A stretch of 64,000 nt of DNA. It comes from Crocodylus rhombifer (taxonomy: Eukaryota > Chordata > Crocodylia > Crocodylidae). Location: assembly GCA_038503035.1 (NCBI GenBank), contig JAVSML010025531.1:354031-418030 (forward strand). The letters run 5' to 3'. The position numbers were made by a program, and so were the translations under genes. Every line of letters starts with the position of its first letter. The stretch's first letter is position 1. Under the pieces are notes generated by a model. That model was not told the DNA's origin. It did no database searches and saw only the letters and a program-made list of their open reading frames with translations. Below are positions 11,147-23,500 of the stretch, one piece after another.

Positions 11147-12530
11147 TAGTTTCATAGTTGGTAGGGTTGGAAGGGATCTAAGCAGGTCATCTAGACTGAC
11201 CCCCTGCCATGGGCAGGAAAGGATGCTGAGGTCAAATGACCACAGCTAGGTGATTTTTCTAGCCTCCTTTTGAAGACCCACAGGGAAGGGGTGAGCACCA
11301 CTTCCCTTGAGTGTTGGTTCCAGCTCCTAGCCACCCTGACAGTGAAGTAGTGCCTCCTGATATCCAGCCTGAATCTCCCCTCAGTCAACTTATGGCTGTT
11401 ATTCCTTGTTACTCCCGGTAGTGCTTGGGGGAACAGGGTCTCTCCCATTGCCTGCTGGTTCCCCTTGGCAAGTTTATAGACAGCCACCAGATCACCTCTC
11501 AGCCTTCTTCTGTGGAGGTTGAACAGGTTCAGGTCCCATAGCCTCCCCTCATAGGGCCTACCCTGCTGCCCCCTGACCATGTGAGTGGCCCTCCTCTGGA
11601 CCCTCTCTATGCTATCCACATCCCTCCTGAAGTGCAGCGCCCAGACCTGGATGCAGTACTCCAGCTGCGGCCTGACCAATGTCATATAGAGGGGGAGAAT
11701 CACTTCCCTGGACCTGCTTGTGATGCATCTGTGGATGCATGACAAAGTGCGGTTAGCCTTCCTGACCGCGTTCTCACACCATCAGCCCACGTGCATCTTG
11801 GAATCAATAGCAACTCCAAGATCCCTTTTCTGCCTCTGTGCTGACAAGAAGGGAGTTCCCCAGCCTGTAGGTATGCTGCTGGTTCTTCCTCCCCAGGTGC
11901 AATACCTTGCACTTGTCTGTATTGAAACCCATCCTATTCTCATCTGTCCACTTCTGTAACCTGTCCAGATCTAGTTGTAGCCTGTCCCTCTCTTCTAGCG
12001 TGCTCACTTCTCCCCACAACTTGGTGTCATCTGCGAACTTGAACAAGGTGCTTTTCACCCCCTCGTCAAAGTTGCCGATGAAGATGTTGAACAGTGCGGG
12101 CCTGAGGACCGAGCCCTGGGGAACCCTACTGCCCATATCCCTTCAGGTCTAACATGACCCATCCACCACCACTCTCTGGGTGCAGCCCTCCAGCCAATTT
12201 GTGACCTATCTGACTGTGTAGGCATCGATACCACAGTCACCTAATTTTTTAATGAGGATGGGGTGAGAGACAGTGTCGAAGGCCTTCCTGACATCCAGAA
12301 AGGCTACATCCACCGTGACACCTGCATCCAAGGCTTTTGTGACCTGGTCATAGAAGGCCACTAGGTTGGTCTGAGAGGACCTGGCTCTAATGAACCCATG
12401 TTGGTTGCCCGTAAGCATGATCTCCCCTGCTGGTCCCTTACAGATGTGCTCCTGGGTAATTTTCTCAAAGAGCTTCCCCAGGACTGAGGGCCTATAGTTT
12501 CCTGGGTCTTCTTTCCTCCCTTTTTTGAAA
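11147..12530 (-). mobile_element. CR1 LINE, about 1.4 kb, 5'-truncated, with reverse-transcriptase motifs
   Basis: This is the best-preserved long CR1 here. On the minus strand the ORF at 12206-12418 holds the palm motif DVAFLDVRKAFDTVSH. The ORF at 11804-12136 holds RVPQGSVL and the catalytic FADDTKL box. The ORF at 11191-11745 is the carboxy-terminal part (VRPQLEYCIQVW, ERVQRRATHMVRG). The first two lie in the same frame, separated by substitution stops near 12206 and 12145; the third is in another frame, so at least one indel occurred between about 11804 and 11745. The 3' tail faces left and ends near 11147 (TCATAGTTGGTAGGGTTGG in plus reading). The element is inactive. Confidence 0.92.
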
Positions 12531-15500
12531 GATCCACACAGAAGACTATATTTTGGAGTGCGTTACTCCTACAATGTACCACACAAAGCAGCTGACTGCG
12601 GGCTTCCACTACACCAATCACATAAAAGTGAATTTACCTTGCATATAACAAAATTTTGGTATAAAAAGTGTCATCACATAAGAGTGAATTTGCACCTACA
12701 GAACCCGCATAAAGCAAGGGAAACCTGTATTAGCCTCCTTACCAGACTGAATGCATATGGCTACACTATGTAGTACTTACTTTGGTTTCTCTATGCTCAC
12801 AAGACACTTTTATGAAAAAATAATTAGAATTGTAGAACAAAGTTGTCTCTCCTTATCCCTAAATGGAAAACACATTTTGGCCATGAAATAGATGAAGTAA
12901 TTGTTTCATGGAAAGGGCATCATTTCTAACCTCCGTAATTTCTAACCAGTCATGTCCCAGTAGCGGAATCCCCAGAATGTAGGCAGCTCTATTAGTTGAG
13001 CCAGCGAACACAGCAAATTATAGCCATGTTGGTTTTCCACATAGGGCAGTTTTGTACTCTATATAAAGCTGTACTGTAATTCAAAGTTCATTTTACTGGT
13101 AAGCATCATTGAGCCAGAATTGAGTTCAGAGCTCCAGGGAAAATAGGTCTCAGCATTTATCCATAATGCCATTTTAAGTTGGCTTGAATTTTTGAATTCT
13201 CAGTTAGTTTGCTAATCCTATTCTAGTGCACTGCTGTTCTTCCTAAGATTCTCAACAGCTGAGAACTTTTTAGTAACTGACTGAAAATAAATCTACGTAT
13301 ATGACCCATAATTGACTGGAAAAAGGAACATTATCTTTCAAGAATTTTTGAAAGTTAAGTTAAGTGATTAGTAGCAACTAAAAGAGCCTTACCTTTTTTC
13401 CCAAATAGGACTCTGTGCCCTCTTTTAAACATTTTACCACGTAATATTAAAGAAACGTTCTTCCTGCAACCAACAACTTAAATATTGGTTGTACACGCAG
13501 ACAAACAAACAAAAAATAGCAATCCAATATCAGCTTTTGTTTGATGCTCAAAATGTATACATGTAACTGTGGGCATGCACTTTGAGGCCACTTTTGAAAT
13601 GTGGTCTTCTGAGATGTTCTTACTCTCTTATTTTCTCTTATATAGTCTTCATGCTGCTCTTCCAAGAGTCAGCTTACTGTGGTTGGACTGCTGGTAGGTC
13701 AGTTTCATGAGTTCTTGCTTATTTGTTGTTTATTGTTCCTATAAAATAGGGGAGAGTCTAATAAATTATTTTGAAGTGTTTAGCAACAAATTGCTTAAAA
13801 CTGTCTCCCCTGCAGCCAGAGTCCTGAGGGTGTCTAGGGTGAGGGGAAAGGTGAATAACAGCAGCCTACATTCCTAGTATTGTTATTACATATTCAGAAT
13901 TCACACATCGTGTGAAAAAAAACTGGTGACGGGGCATGGTCGGACAATCTGCCTAACATTGTGTCATTTTCTTCCTTATTCTGTCAGCTTCCTCTACTGT
14001 GCCATTCTTGCTCCAGATTTACAATATAGCTAGTGATAGTTTAGAGTATCACAAATTTCTAATGAAAGCACAGACGAAATGATCAAGGATCTTCAGTCAT
14101 TTATTTCTAAAATGTAATTTCCTTGCAGTATATTACTGTGTATTATTTTACTGTGCATTTTATTATTTCTTACTCAAAAATGAGATTGCTGTATTTCTAT
14201 TGCTTTATAGTTGCTTCTCCAATAATAAAATTAATACAAAATCATGTCAGTTGATCCTAACATTAGTGTGATCTTGTACCATGCCATTAGGTTGCCCATC
14301 TATCTGTGCAGATATTATGGAAAAGAACCATGTATGCGTGTGTATGCACATGGGGTTGTTTATGTATAGTTTACTGCATTATATTTACTTAAAGTTGAAT
14401 GTATACACTTGGAAAGGGGAATGTTACAATAACCCTGTGCCCATATGATGAGCACTGTAAGAATAAAGACTACTGTACTGGTAATTTTAAATTCATACTG
14501 CACTCTAGTGGGGAATGTTTTGAGTGCAAAAGATTTTAAATAACGTATGTATCATATACAAATGGGGGTGGAAAGTTATCTTCATCTCATTTAAATTCTA
14601 AGAAAGTGGGTAAAATTAGGAGATCATATTATCATTTTAATATGCTGTTTGTTATTTGATTAGATGCTGAATTTCTTCACTTAATAATGTACTAGAAGGA
14701 TAACTAGAAGGATGATGGAGCAGTATCTCCAAGTAGTTTCCAGAGAATCTGTGTTATTGGGGATATCTATGTCTTCTGTTGTCCAATCAGAAGTACTTCT
14801 AGGAAAAAACAAATTAAGAACAACAAATAAACACAAAACCGCAGGTTTTCCTTCTGTGTCACAGCGTCATGCAGATGTATGTGATCTAGCTCATTAAAAA
14901 TTCACAGTTGACATAAAACATTTATTTAATAATAATTGCTCCTTTTGTATTTTTCCCATTTAAATTTGGTGTTGCCCTAGATCCAGTTTTTTAATGTTAT
15001 TCTATTTCCCTTTTCCTTTACTTTTGTAAATGCTATAAAATACATAGTTGACTGTACCTGTAAGCAAAACAGTATGATAGAATTAACTTAACTGATCCTG
15101 AGAGTTGTTGACTTCATTAGCAATAAAAAGAACCTCTCAGGGTAGGGCCTTTGTTTTTTTCCATAATTATAACAACATTTTTATTAAATAATCTTTAACT
15201 TGTTTAAAATAACCTCATATTAAATAAGAGATGAAACAAACTGGAACTCTTGGATTGAAACTCTTTTCAATTTAGGGATGTTTAGATTGGCATCTTTTGA
15301 TCTGAGCTTGCTTCTTATGATTTGATTCTAGTTCAGTGAATGTGCTTTGGTGCTGTTGACAGCTGGATCACATGAAATTTCTACTATTTGGTGCTCTCTC
15401 AAGAACAGCTTGCTATATTTTGGTAAGGCCAGATCCAAATCTGAAGGCTAGTCCTGATTCACTTTTGGACTCAAACCTTGGCAGAAACCAAATCTGGATC

Positions 15501-16039
15501 TGGAACTTAAGATGGTCTTGGCTAACTCTCTTTCCCTTTCCTAAGGCATGGTTAATTTGATTGTATTATAGAGGCAATAAAAGTGACATCATTCTTACAG
15601 TTGTACAGAGTTATTCTCTTAAAATAGAAATTAAATGACTTGGCTAAATATTGCTTTATCCATTGAGTTTGAAGAACAAACACTTTTTTAAGGTATTCTG
15701 CTTACACTGTATACTGTTGCATTCATATACTGTCATGCATAGTTTGAATAATAAAATAACCCTGTTGTATTTACATGCAACAGTTTGTTTGTATGATTCT
15801 TAACCTCTACCTCCCCTTGCCTTTGAAATGTAAAAGTTTAGGTTCTGGGAGCCTGACTTTCCTCACATTTTTTCATTTCTCCTCCATTAAGTACTCTGGA
15901 GATACTTTTGTTTAAACTGTGGTGTGACAGGAGAATCGGTATTTAGATACCAAGTTTAATTTTTATTCAGTTATAATTTTTGAAGATTCAAATAAGAAAG
16001 AAAAAAATGCATTTATTGTTTCTCTATAGGCAGCCAAAG
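12531..16039. other. AT-rich non-coding DNA
   Basis: No exon or clear transposon is seen. At 12619-12635 and 12675-12691 the word CACATAA(A/G)AGTGAATTT occurs twice, 56 bases apart, a short local duplication. The rest shows only A/T runs and scattered short ORFs. Confidence 0.5.
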
Positions 16040-16720
16040 TTCTTTGGATAAATCTGAAGGGGGGCTCCTTTTCCACTGCCCCTTTTCTACCGCCACCAGA
16101 GTTTCTGGTACAGTGAAACATGGGTCTGCACAGCTTTTTGCAGCTGCTGGCATCTAGAGGCTTGGGCAGGGGAGAAAGGGAGCCTCCCTGCCACCCCTTC
16201 CCACACACAGCTTGGTAGTTGCAGTCTTCGGGTGGGGCTGGGTCCCTGCAATGGGGGAGGGGAGCATTTCCCCCTGCCCAAGCTACTTGACAGTAGCAGC
16301 CAACATCTGCACCAGAGCTGCTCAGCCCCACATTTGTGCACCAGGAACCAGGGTGGGGGTGGGGGAGGAGGGAGACCCTCTGCCATGTGGACTTGGGCTG
16401 ACTCCCCCGTCCCACAGCCAGCAAGTTGTGGTGGGGGGGAGGGCCTCATGGCAAGAGAGGCTCCCTTCCCCCCATCCCCTCCTGCTGCATTGGTCTGGCC
16501 TGGCCCAGCCCTCCCACTCCCCAGCCCCAGGCCATTAAACTGTGAGCGGGGGGGCCCTCTCCAGGCTGCACGTAGAACTGGGATGAGAGGCTGTCATTCA
16601 CTCAGGTCAGTGACAGCTTAGGAGGAGGGGCCAGCCCAGCACGGGCAGAACAAAGAGTTCTGCCCAAGACTGGAGTGTGGCCCTGCACAACTCTGTCTGG
16701 GATGGCAGTGATTGCGCTCT
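16040..16720. repeat. GC-rich repeat-like block
   Basis: An abrupt switch to GC-rich, partly low-complexity sequence (CCCC/GGGG runs, CAGCTGCTGG-type words) within AT-rich surroundings. It yields long overlapping ORFs on both strands (up to 153 codons at 15963-16424). These are proline/glycine-rich and mutually overlapping, so I treat the block as a GC-rich transposon body and not a gene. Terminal repeats were not found. Confidence 0.45.
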
Positions 16721-17765
16721 AAGTTAACCCATGATGGGATCTGGCACAGATACTCAATAAAGCGCTCTAACAGAAAGTACCTTAGTTTACTACACATCCA
16801 TCCAGGGTCGACTTAGAGTGGAATCCACCATTTTTAAAGTGTGTTGTGGATGCCTGTTGTGTTATGGCTATAAAGTGCTTTCTGTGCACTTAAAGCACAT
16901 TAAGTGTAACGAGGTAACCCAAGGGAGAATGGATTTTCCCCCCACTTCATTGCCAAGCAAGCTTAGTGAAGTGAGCTATAGTTCACACTTTACTTCAGAC
17001 TTAGATGAGAAGAGTCACACCTGCCACCTTTGATCTGGCTCAAAGAAACTTTGAGAAACTGTGCGATTCACCAAGAAATATACCTTTTTTTTAACAATAA
17101 AGGATAACCCAGTGGATTACCAGCACATCTGCTAAAACAAGACTTGGCATTTATTTGATGCTCCTCAACAAAGCTCTAACTATGTTACAAAGTCAAGTAA
17201 AGATCTTTAGCTTGCACAGAAGGAAATTGATGTATAGGGGAATTTCCTACTATAGTTTTCCTAAATCACATGACAAATCAACAGTGGCACGGAAAACAAA
17301 ACTTAGTTTTCTGTCTTCTAGTCCTGTAACCCAGCTGCTAGATCACAACATTTCTTCCATTAAAAGCTGCAACTTACTTTAGTATATAGAATTTAACATA
17401 GAATTCTTTATCACCAAACTGGCTTGGCACACATTATTGAAGAGGTATTATCTGACTATAATTATCATACTATTTTCCATATTTTATTTGCTTTCTGTTC
17501 AAATAATGAACAAATGAAGCAAAATAATCAGGAAGTCAAAATAAAATTAAAAAATATATTGCAGTTAACTCTAGTGATAGATTTACAAGTCTTGTTGAAA
17601 TATGCAAGCACTTTCATTTATTTAAATATGGGATTTAACTATAAAAATATGCAATGGGAAGCAAAATTGGAAGGCAGAATATCAAATGAAAACACAGAAC
17701 TGCAGACTTACAATTGGAGCATACAATTGGAAGCCTTGGCTTCTTTCTGTTTTCCAGATGTTTAA
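16721..17765. other. Non-coding DNA before the exon
   Basis: AT-rich DNA leading to the exon. No second exon of the zinc-finger gene is seen. TATAAAGTGCTTTCTGTGCA at 16871 lies next to an inverted partner GCACTTAAAGCAC, a weak hairpin. Confidence 0.45.
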
Positions 17766-17817
17766 ATGTTTTGCGTAAAACTGTATTTTACTCATCAATT
17801 TTTATGTCTTTTTTTAG
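17766..17817 (+). promoter_or_regulatory. Splice acceptor region of the ZNF385-family exon
   Basis: A T-rich tract runs up to AG at 17816-17817. The open frame continues upstream to 17766 but the residues there show no family likeness, which supports placing the exon edge at 17818. The matching donor GTAAGC begins at 18097. Confidence 0.75.
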
Positions 17818-18096
17818 AAAATATGAAGAAGCCCTGGGGCTCTGATTTACCACATGACAATCATCCGTATAACCCAGACTTAACATGTGCACCAGACAGA
17901 GAAAGTGAGACAGAATTAACACCTGATGACAGTGAGGAAAAAAAAGAGAGGGAGAAAAAACACACCAATTTCACTTTGTGTAATGTTTGCAACATTCAGC
18001 TGAATTCTGCTGCCCAAGCACAAATCCACTATAATGGCAAGTCACATCAGAAGAGATTAAAGCAGCTCAGCAATGGAAATCTTAAAAATGATAATG
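17818..18096 (+). CDS. ZNF385D: Internal coding exon of a ZNF385-family zinc-finger gene, probably ZNF385D
   Basis: This is one internal exon, open throughout. Its left edge is a pyrimidine-rich tract ending in AG at 17816-17817 and its right edge is G|GTAAGC at 18096/18097. The exon is 279 bases and begins and ends in the same codon phase (one base of a split codon on each side), so it can be skipped or included without shifting the frame. Counting from the in-frame Met at 17823, residues 38-47 are a charged Glu/Lys stretch. They are followed by a zinc finger with Cys53, Cys56, His69 and His75 (C-X2-C-X12-H-X5-H), the long His spacing of U1/matrin-type fingers. The segment CNVCNIQLNSAAQAQIH is typical of the ZNF385 family, whose members are nuclear proteins with several such fingers linked to nucleic-acid binding and transcription. 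The LKQLSNG ending and the long AT-rich flanks favour ZNF385D over ZNF385B, A or C; that choice comes from recalled family sequences. The Met at 17823 has A at -3 and could be an alternative start, but an internal exon is more likely. No other exon of the gene is visible. Confidence 0.85.
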
Positions 18097-18450
18097 GTAA
18101 GCTTTAAAAATATCTCTCCTTTGGCTCATGTGTTGTTTGCGCATTTCTTTTCTTTGTACATGCAGATGTATATTCCAATCTCTTTAAAAAGTTGGTTCTT
18201 CACCATTTTAAGGTCATTTTGGAAAATGTCATGCAAAACTGTTTGACATATCAGCCTTCTTCAGCACATTTTTAAAAGTATCCCTTGTTTAATTATTCAC
18301 ATATTTGATTCCCTCTGCCAATACAAAATGGATTACATGCCACAAGATTGATGTCCTATGTGTGTAACACTATGGCATTAATATGTTTCTTGGTAAGTTA
18401 AAATTCATTTCTTTTTTTGGTAAATACTGGATTAAAATAAACACTAGGAG
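18097..18450. other. Intron start downstream of the exon
   Basis: It begins with the donor GTAAGC. AT-rich, with no further feature. Confidence 0.55.
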
Positions 18451-19437
18451 CTGGGATCCTGGTTTTGTGTTTAGAAATTATAAATTCTCTGATAAAAAGC
18501 CAAAAATCTCTGATTAAAAAAACCCAAATCCATCTTTTTTCTGTGATTAAAATGAAAATGCCACTATGTGTAGAAGTATCAATTTAACACAATAGTTTAT
18601 TGATATATTTACAATTTTAAAACAGTTTGGAAGCCTACCAGTGCTTCAATCATTATAATAAAATAAATTCTAAATACCTATATATTTTGGCATTTGATTT
18701 TTTTTGTATTTATTTTTATTATTATTATTTTTATTGTGGAAAATCAGAGCTCCCCCTGCCTCCTTCGCTCACCAGGATGGAGGCTCAGCTGTCTCCGCCA
18801 CTGCTTTGTGGTGCTGAGCAGCACTACTATGGTAGTGCCCTGCCCCTGCCCAAGCAATTGCTCCTCACTCCCAAGCCCCTTGGCCCTGCCAGTGCCCCAT
18901 ACTCCCAACCCACAGTTTCCTGCTCCCCTGGTGCCCCTCACTCCCAGGCCACAGCCCTTCTAGCCCTGGTGCCCCTCACTCCAGCCACTCCATCCCAGCG
19001 AGCACAGGCGCTGGCTCTGGTGCTGCTGGCCCAACCATGCAGCTCCCTGCCACTCCTGAAGGGCAGGCACCTTCCCCCACCCTGCTGTCATGCTGCAGAC
19101 CTAGCGCCTGGACACCTTCCCCCAGCACCAGCCCTTGCACACCCATTCCCTCCACACACACCCCTGCCACACACAGACTCACATACTGTCCCCTGGCCAG
19201 TCCCCAAGCCCTGGCCCTCCAACCCTGGCTGCATGTCAGTCACATTTGTGTGCACATGAAGATGCATGGCACACCCCCCTGCCTCCAACCTCCCTCCCCC
19301 CACTCCCTCCAGCCCCAAGCAGCTCCTTTAAAGAGGAGAATCTTTGTTTTTCTTCTTTAAAATAGAAAATCTATTTTTTTTCCTTCAAGTGAGAAAATCT
19401 ACGTTTTTCCACAGCAACCAGAAAACCTGGATCCCTG
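18451..19437. mobile_element. DNA transposon with C-rich core and GGGATCC ends, 987 bp
   Basis: The left end CTGGGATCCTGGTTTT and the right end, read on the other strand, CAGGGATCCAGGTTTT agree at 14 of 16 bases. Inside the left end lies CTCTGATTAAAAAAACCC and a GTGATTAAAATGAAAATGCC word that recur at 51601-51760. The middle (about 18750-19330) is strongly pyrimidine-rich (many CCCCTG and CTCCC words) and gives a spurious 210-codon plus-strand ORF and several minus-strand shadows. No 8-bp target duplication is evident, so the superfamily is open. Confidence 0.65.
18707..18736. repeat. (TTA)n / T-rich simple repeat
   Basis: A run of TTATTATTATTATTTTTA-like sequence within the left part of the C-rich element. 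Confidence 0.7.
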
Positions 19438-20217
19438 GTCATTAGAAAGCACTTAGGTATCTTAAGTGCAATTTGGACGTAAGTCTTTAAGTGGTATCCA
19501 AAACTCTGTTCTGAAGCATTAGTTTTCACCTTCATTTAAATGCCCAAATTTCTCCTACTGGACAGGGCCAGAAGCTTAACCATTTTGGCTAAGCTGAGTG
19601 TCTTCCTTACGTGAGGTGTAAGGCAGTGCAAAATGTGGCTATATGCTGGTGTTTGTTTATATTGTAGTACCCCAGGGGACCATGTTGTATGACTGGATCT
19701 TCTGTTTATATAGCTAGGAGGAACTTGTAATTTAATGTTTATTTTTCAAACACCCTACCACCTTGAGTCCCTATGAGGTAAAGCTCCAGTGGTCTACATT
19801 GATAACAGTGGGACTCTATGTGGGTGCACCTCTCTATATGGTATGTGTTGCCAAATTGAAGCCCTGATATCATGTATATGCAGTAATGATGGGAAAAACT
19901 ATTTCTTCAAAGGAAATTAATATCTTAACATATTCTGTACTGTGAGTTAATTCAGGAATTAGTTCACCATATGAAGAGGAATAGCAAAAGCTCATTTGCA
20001 CTAAATGCTTCTTTAAAATAGGATTTATGTGGTATAAATAGCCCATAAGCCTTGGCCTGGCTTTCTGCATTTGAGAATCTATTGGAAACAATGTGGTCAT
20101 GTTGCTGAACAGTTCCTTCCGTATATGTGAGTATGGTAGTCGTTTCCTGAAAACAAATGAACAAACAAACCAAAATTGGATTTCAGAACTGTAGAACTGG
20201 TAAAGAATCCTTTAGAT
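19438..20217. other. Intronic non-coding DNA
   Basis: No exon or repeat end recognised. Confidence 0.5.
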
Positions 20218-20507
20218 CAGGGCTGTTCAGTTTTGGAGTGGGCAAGGGCCACATGCCATCCGGACTGCACCTACACAGACCATGGACCTCCCGCACCCCA
20301 CACCCTGTGGGATCAATTGGTCTCCCAGCCCCACTGTCCTGCTCGGACCCACCCCTCGCAGGGCTGGAACCTGGAAGTGAAAGGTGGAGGAAGGAGGAAG
20401 AACCTGGAGACCCCAGTAGCAGCAGTCTGAGAAGCAGTATGTAGAGTTGCACCTGGGTAGGAGATTGGACTGCATGTGGCTTGAAGGCTGCCTGTTAGAC
20501 AGCCCTG
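20218..20507. mobile_element. Small hAT-like element, 290 bp
   Basis: Left end CAGGGCTGTTCAGTTTT; right end on the other strand CAGGGCTGTCTAACAGG, sharing CAGGGCTGT. The inside is GC-rich with a GGGCAAGGGCCACATGCC word like other hAT relatives. The octamers outside do not match, so the target duplication is lost or the edge is slightly off. Confidence 0.55.
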
Positions 20508-23500
20508 TCATCGGTGATTAAACATCAATAGTACTGGTAACGAAAGGAATTGAGGCTGCAAAAAAGTCATTAAGTAATTACTATCTGCAAAGAAGGTAAT
20601 ATTGGATTCGTTTAGTGTAACAGACACAATATTTTGTATGATATTTATTTTTTTTTAATTTTCTCACAATATTGTTTTTCACACTTCATACCATGGCAAC
20701 AAAAGAATTTGCAGTGAACCACCACTGGAATCAGCAATGTATTTTGCACAAGCACTTAATGTGTTTGTATTCTAGAGTTGTTTGAAATAGGGTGTTCTTT
20801 CTTATTTGTTTCTACTCTGAAGTAATTGTACTTCTTCGTTTGATAACAATAATGCAATTTTTTATTCCTACCTGTAAAATATTTGAAGGATGACCAGTCA
20901 AAATGCAAGTCTAAGTGAGTTCTCACCATGACTGGGTGCCATAGTAAGCTCTGAAAAAAAAGAGTCTTAACTCAATGGCTGATGTGTGGATAACATTTTG
21001 CATTATTCATTTTGACTATTCATTTCCACATCCTGTTGTTCTCATGTGAATTTGTACCATGGATTTAGGAATGAAGGTCTGTTGGCAGGATCATAACATT
21101 GTTTTAGATTTCATATGTATTTTTTCCATTTCTATTCTGTTCTGCCATTCAAAGCATGGTAGAAATGAAGGTGTATTAATATATGTTGTCACTAGAGAAT
21201 TTCAAGACAAATGCAGTGGTACATTTTGGCTTATCTTTACATACACATAGGATTCAGTCTTGGGTTACACAAGTTCATCTCAAGTACTTGGATTTATAAA
21301 TACTGCTTCCCATAGTATTATCAGGAGTTATGCATGTAAAGCCCTGGATAGTTAAACAACAACAAGAATTCACCTTTTTAAACAGTTAATTTAACAAAGA
21401 TTGCAAGTCACCATTTGTTTGTTTCCTCTTATTTGGGCTATAGATTAAAATATTGCCATAGTGTTGCTCCAGAAAAGATTAGATTCTATTTCTGGATCAA
21501 GTCCAGTACAAACTAGATATATTTAATGCTTAGAAAAACACTACTTTAAGAAATAGAAATTATTTAAACACACAGGTTCAAAGCATATGACTATAACCAG
21601 AGACCTTCAGAGTTGGAAGGATGCAGAGCCAGAGCATGTAAATGGAGGTTCATTCCTTGTGGCATCTGATGAGCAATGTGTGGGGGTTTTTTTGTGGACA
21701 GTCAGCTTTCCAGAGAGGCCCAAACCAGCTAATAGCCAGTGCTTAAGGCAATTCTTTGGGATCTGGAAGAGGTGGGATAAAGTCCCTGATAGAAATCCAT
21801 CCAGACGATGGCAACACTTTCACAAGAGTTTTGTCAAAATTTGCATATTTTTGAGAAGAGTGAGTTCAATGAAAAATTTGTGACTAGGTCTTGTCGTGTG
21901 GCTCAAGTTAAAAAAAAATTACAATTTGACCCAGTTTGATTTATTATGTGCATATGAATTAAAAGGTTGTATGCTTTTTCTGAAATAATTGTTGAATAAC
22001 TAGTAGTGGGAAAGTGTAATGTATGCCTTTGAATTGTGTAATTGAAAGCCATTATTTTAATATGTTTTTATATATACACAGATGGAAGAAAACTGATTTT
22101 ACTAATAGGCAGCTGGTAAGCTTAGTGCCCAGGTTTATTATCTAATTCCTCATAATAAATTTAATTATGCAATAAATTAAAGCAAGGAAATTAAGTAAAA
22201 TTTTTGTGTCATAAAAACATTTTCCAAAGCTGACACATCAGCTGTTCTTGGTCATATTTTCTGTTTACTGGTCTGGTGAAATGTTTCCTATCTATATTAA
22301 AAAATCTCTGTTTCCAGGTATAGAGATTCACTGATTGTATTGTGGGACTTGGATGTCTTTTCAAGGCAGTGTGCTTTTCTGAAGCTAATGTACCATGGCA
22401 AGGTTGCTGAAAACATTGGAATGTGATCACTCCTTGTTTTGTTTCGTCTGTGAATTATCCCCACAAAGCAAGAAGACTTTTGTATTTTATATTATGAGGG
22501 GTAATAGAGTTGAGAACTGATGGATATGAAGCAACAGCCCATGTCTTGCTTCTAAACAATTTGCAGTGGACTGCTGAACAGAGGTAGGACTCAGTGATAT
22601 TATTATTTGCCCGTATAATTATAGCTACCTCACTATAATCTTCATCTTCTAAATATATGAAGTAGCTTTTATTTGCTAGATATAAACCAAATGGTAAAAA
22701 ACATGTTCCAGATGTAACTTAATGATATAGTGCAACTATAAAGCCTTTCATTACAATAAATCCACGGTATAAAAAAGTAGTTTTACAGCAGTAATAGAAA
22801 ACTATGTATCTCTTTGCAGGAGCATCAGTGTCTGTATCAAATGCTTGAAATCTACACAACAAAATCTCACTGGTAACATTTTTGCCCCCACACAGCTGCC
22901 AACATAACAGTTTCCTCAGGTGGGGGCACACTTCACTGCCTTCCTAGCATATTATGTCCTCACAATGACAGACTTTATTGGAAAAAGATGTGCTGTACTG
23001 TAGGCAGGTGTTCCAACCTCCCTTATCATCCTTTGCCACAGTGACTTGAGGGAGACTTTTCAATGTGTTGTGAGATCATAGCACTCTTGTCAGAGATTTC
23101 GGGGAGTTTGGGATAAAGTTTCCAAAATTTCTTCTGGGGTTGTTCATTATCTTCTTCTTGGGTTTTGTTTTTTGGGGGTTTTCTGTTGCCATTTTTAAAA
23201 ATGTCTACAGTTCCTTCATATAATCCCATAATATATCATTCCTTGCGATGATTTTCTGTTTTTCTTCTATCCTGCTGGTAGAAACCTGAATAGTAAATGG
23301 GTCAGTGGAGGTTTTGAAAACAGGATGCCTAATTCTTGTGTATTATCACAGCAGCCAGTAAAAATGAGAGTAAGAAGGACAAGCAGGTGATACGAACAGT
23401 GAAAGATGCTGCAGACACTCACTGACAAGCTCCACTCACTTATGTTGGGGACCTGAAATAAGTACCAACTGGTACGATCAAATTGTGTCTGAAACCTGGT

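Noticed and set aside
15963..16621. Overlapping ORFs of 108-153 codons
   Set aside because: GC-rich low-complexity block; frames on both strands overlap and none has a recognisable domain.
17424..17765. 113-codon ORF just before the exon
   Set aside because: Its translation is AT-composition driven and lacks any zinc-finger pattern; the frame is closed by a stop before the true exon.
18627..19259. 210-codon Pro/Leu-rich ORF next to the zinc-finger exon
   Set aside because: It is the pyrimidine-rich core of a repeat with inverted ends, begins in AT-rich repeat DNA, and shows no splice or family evidence.
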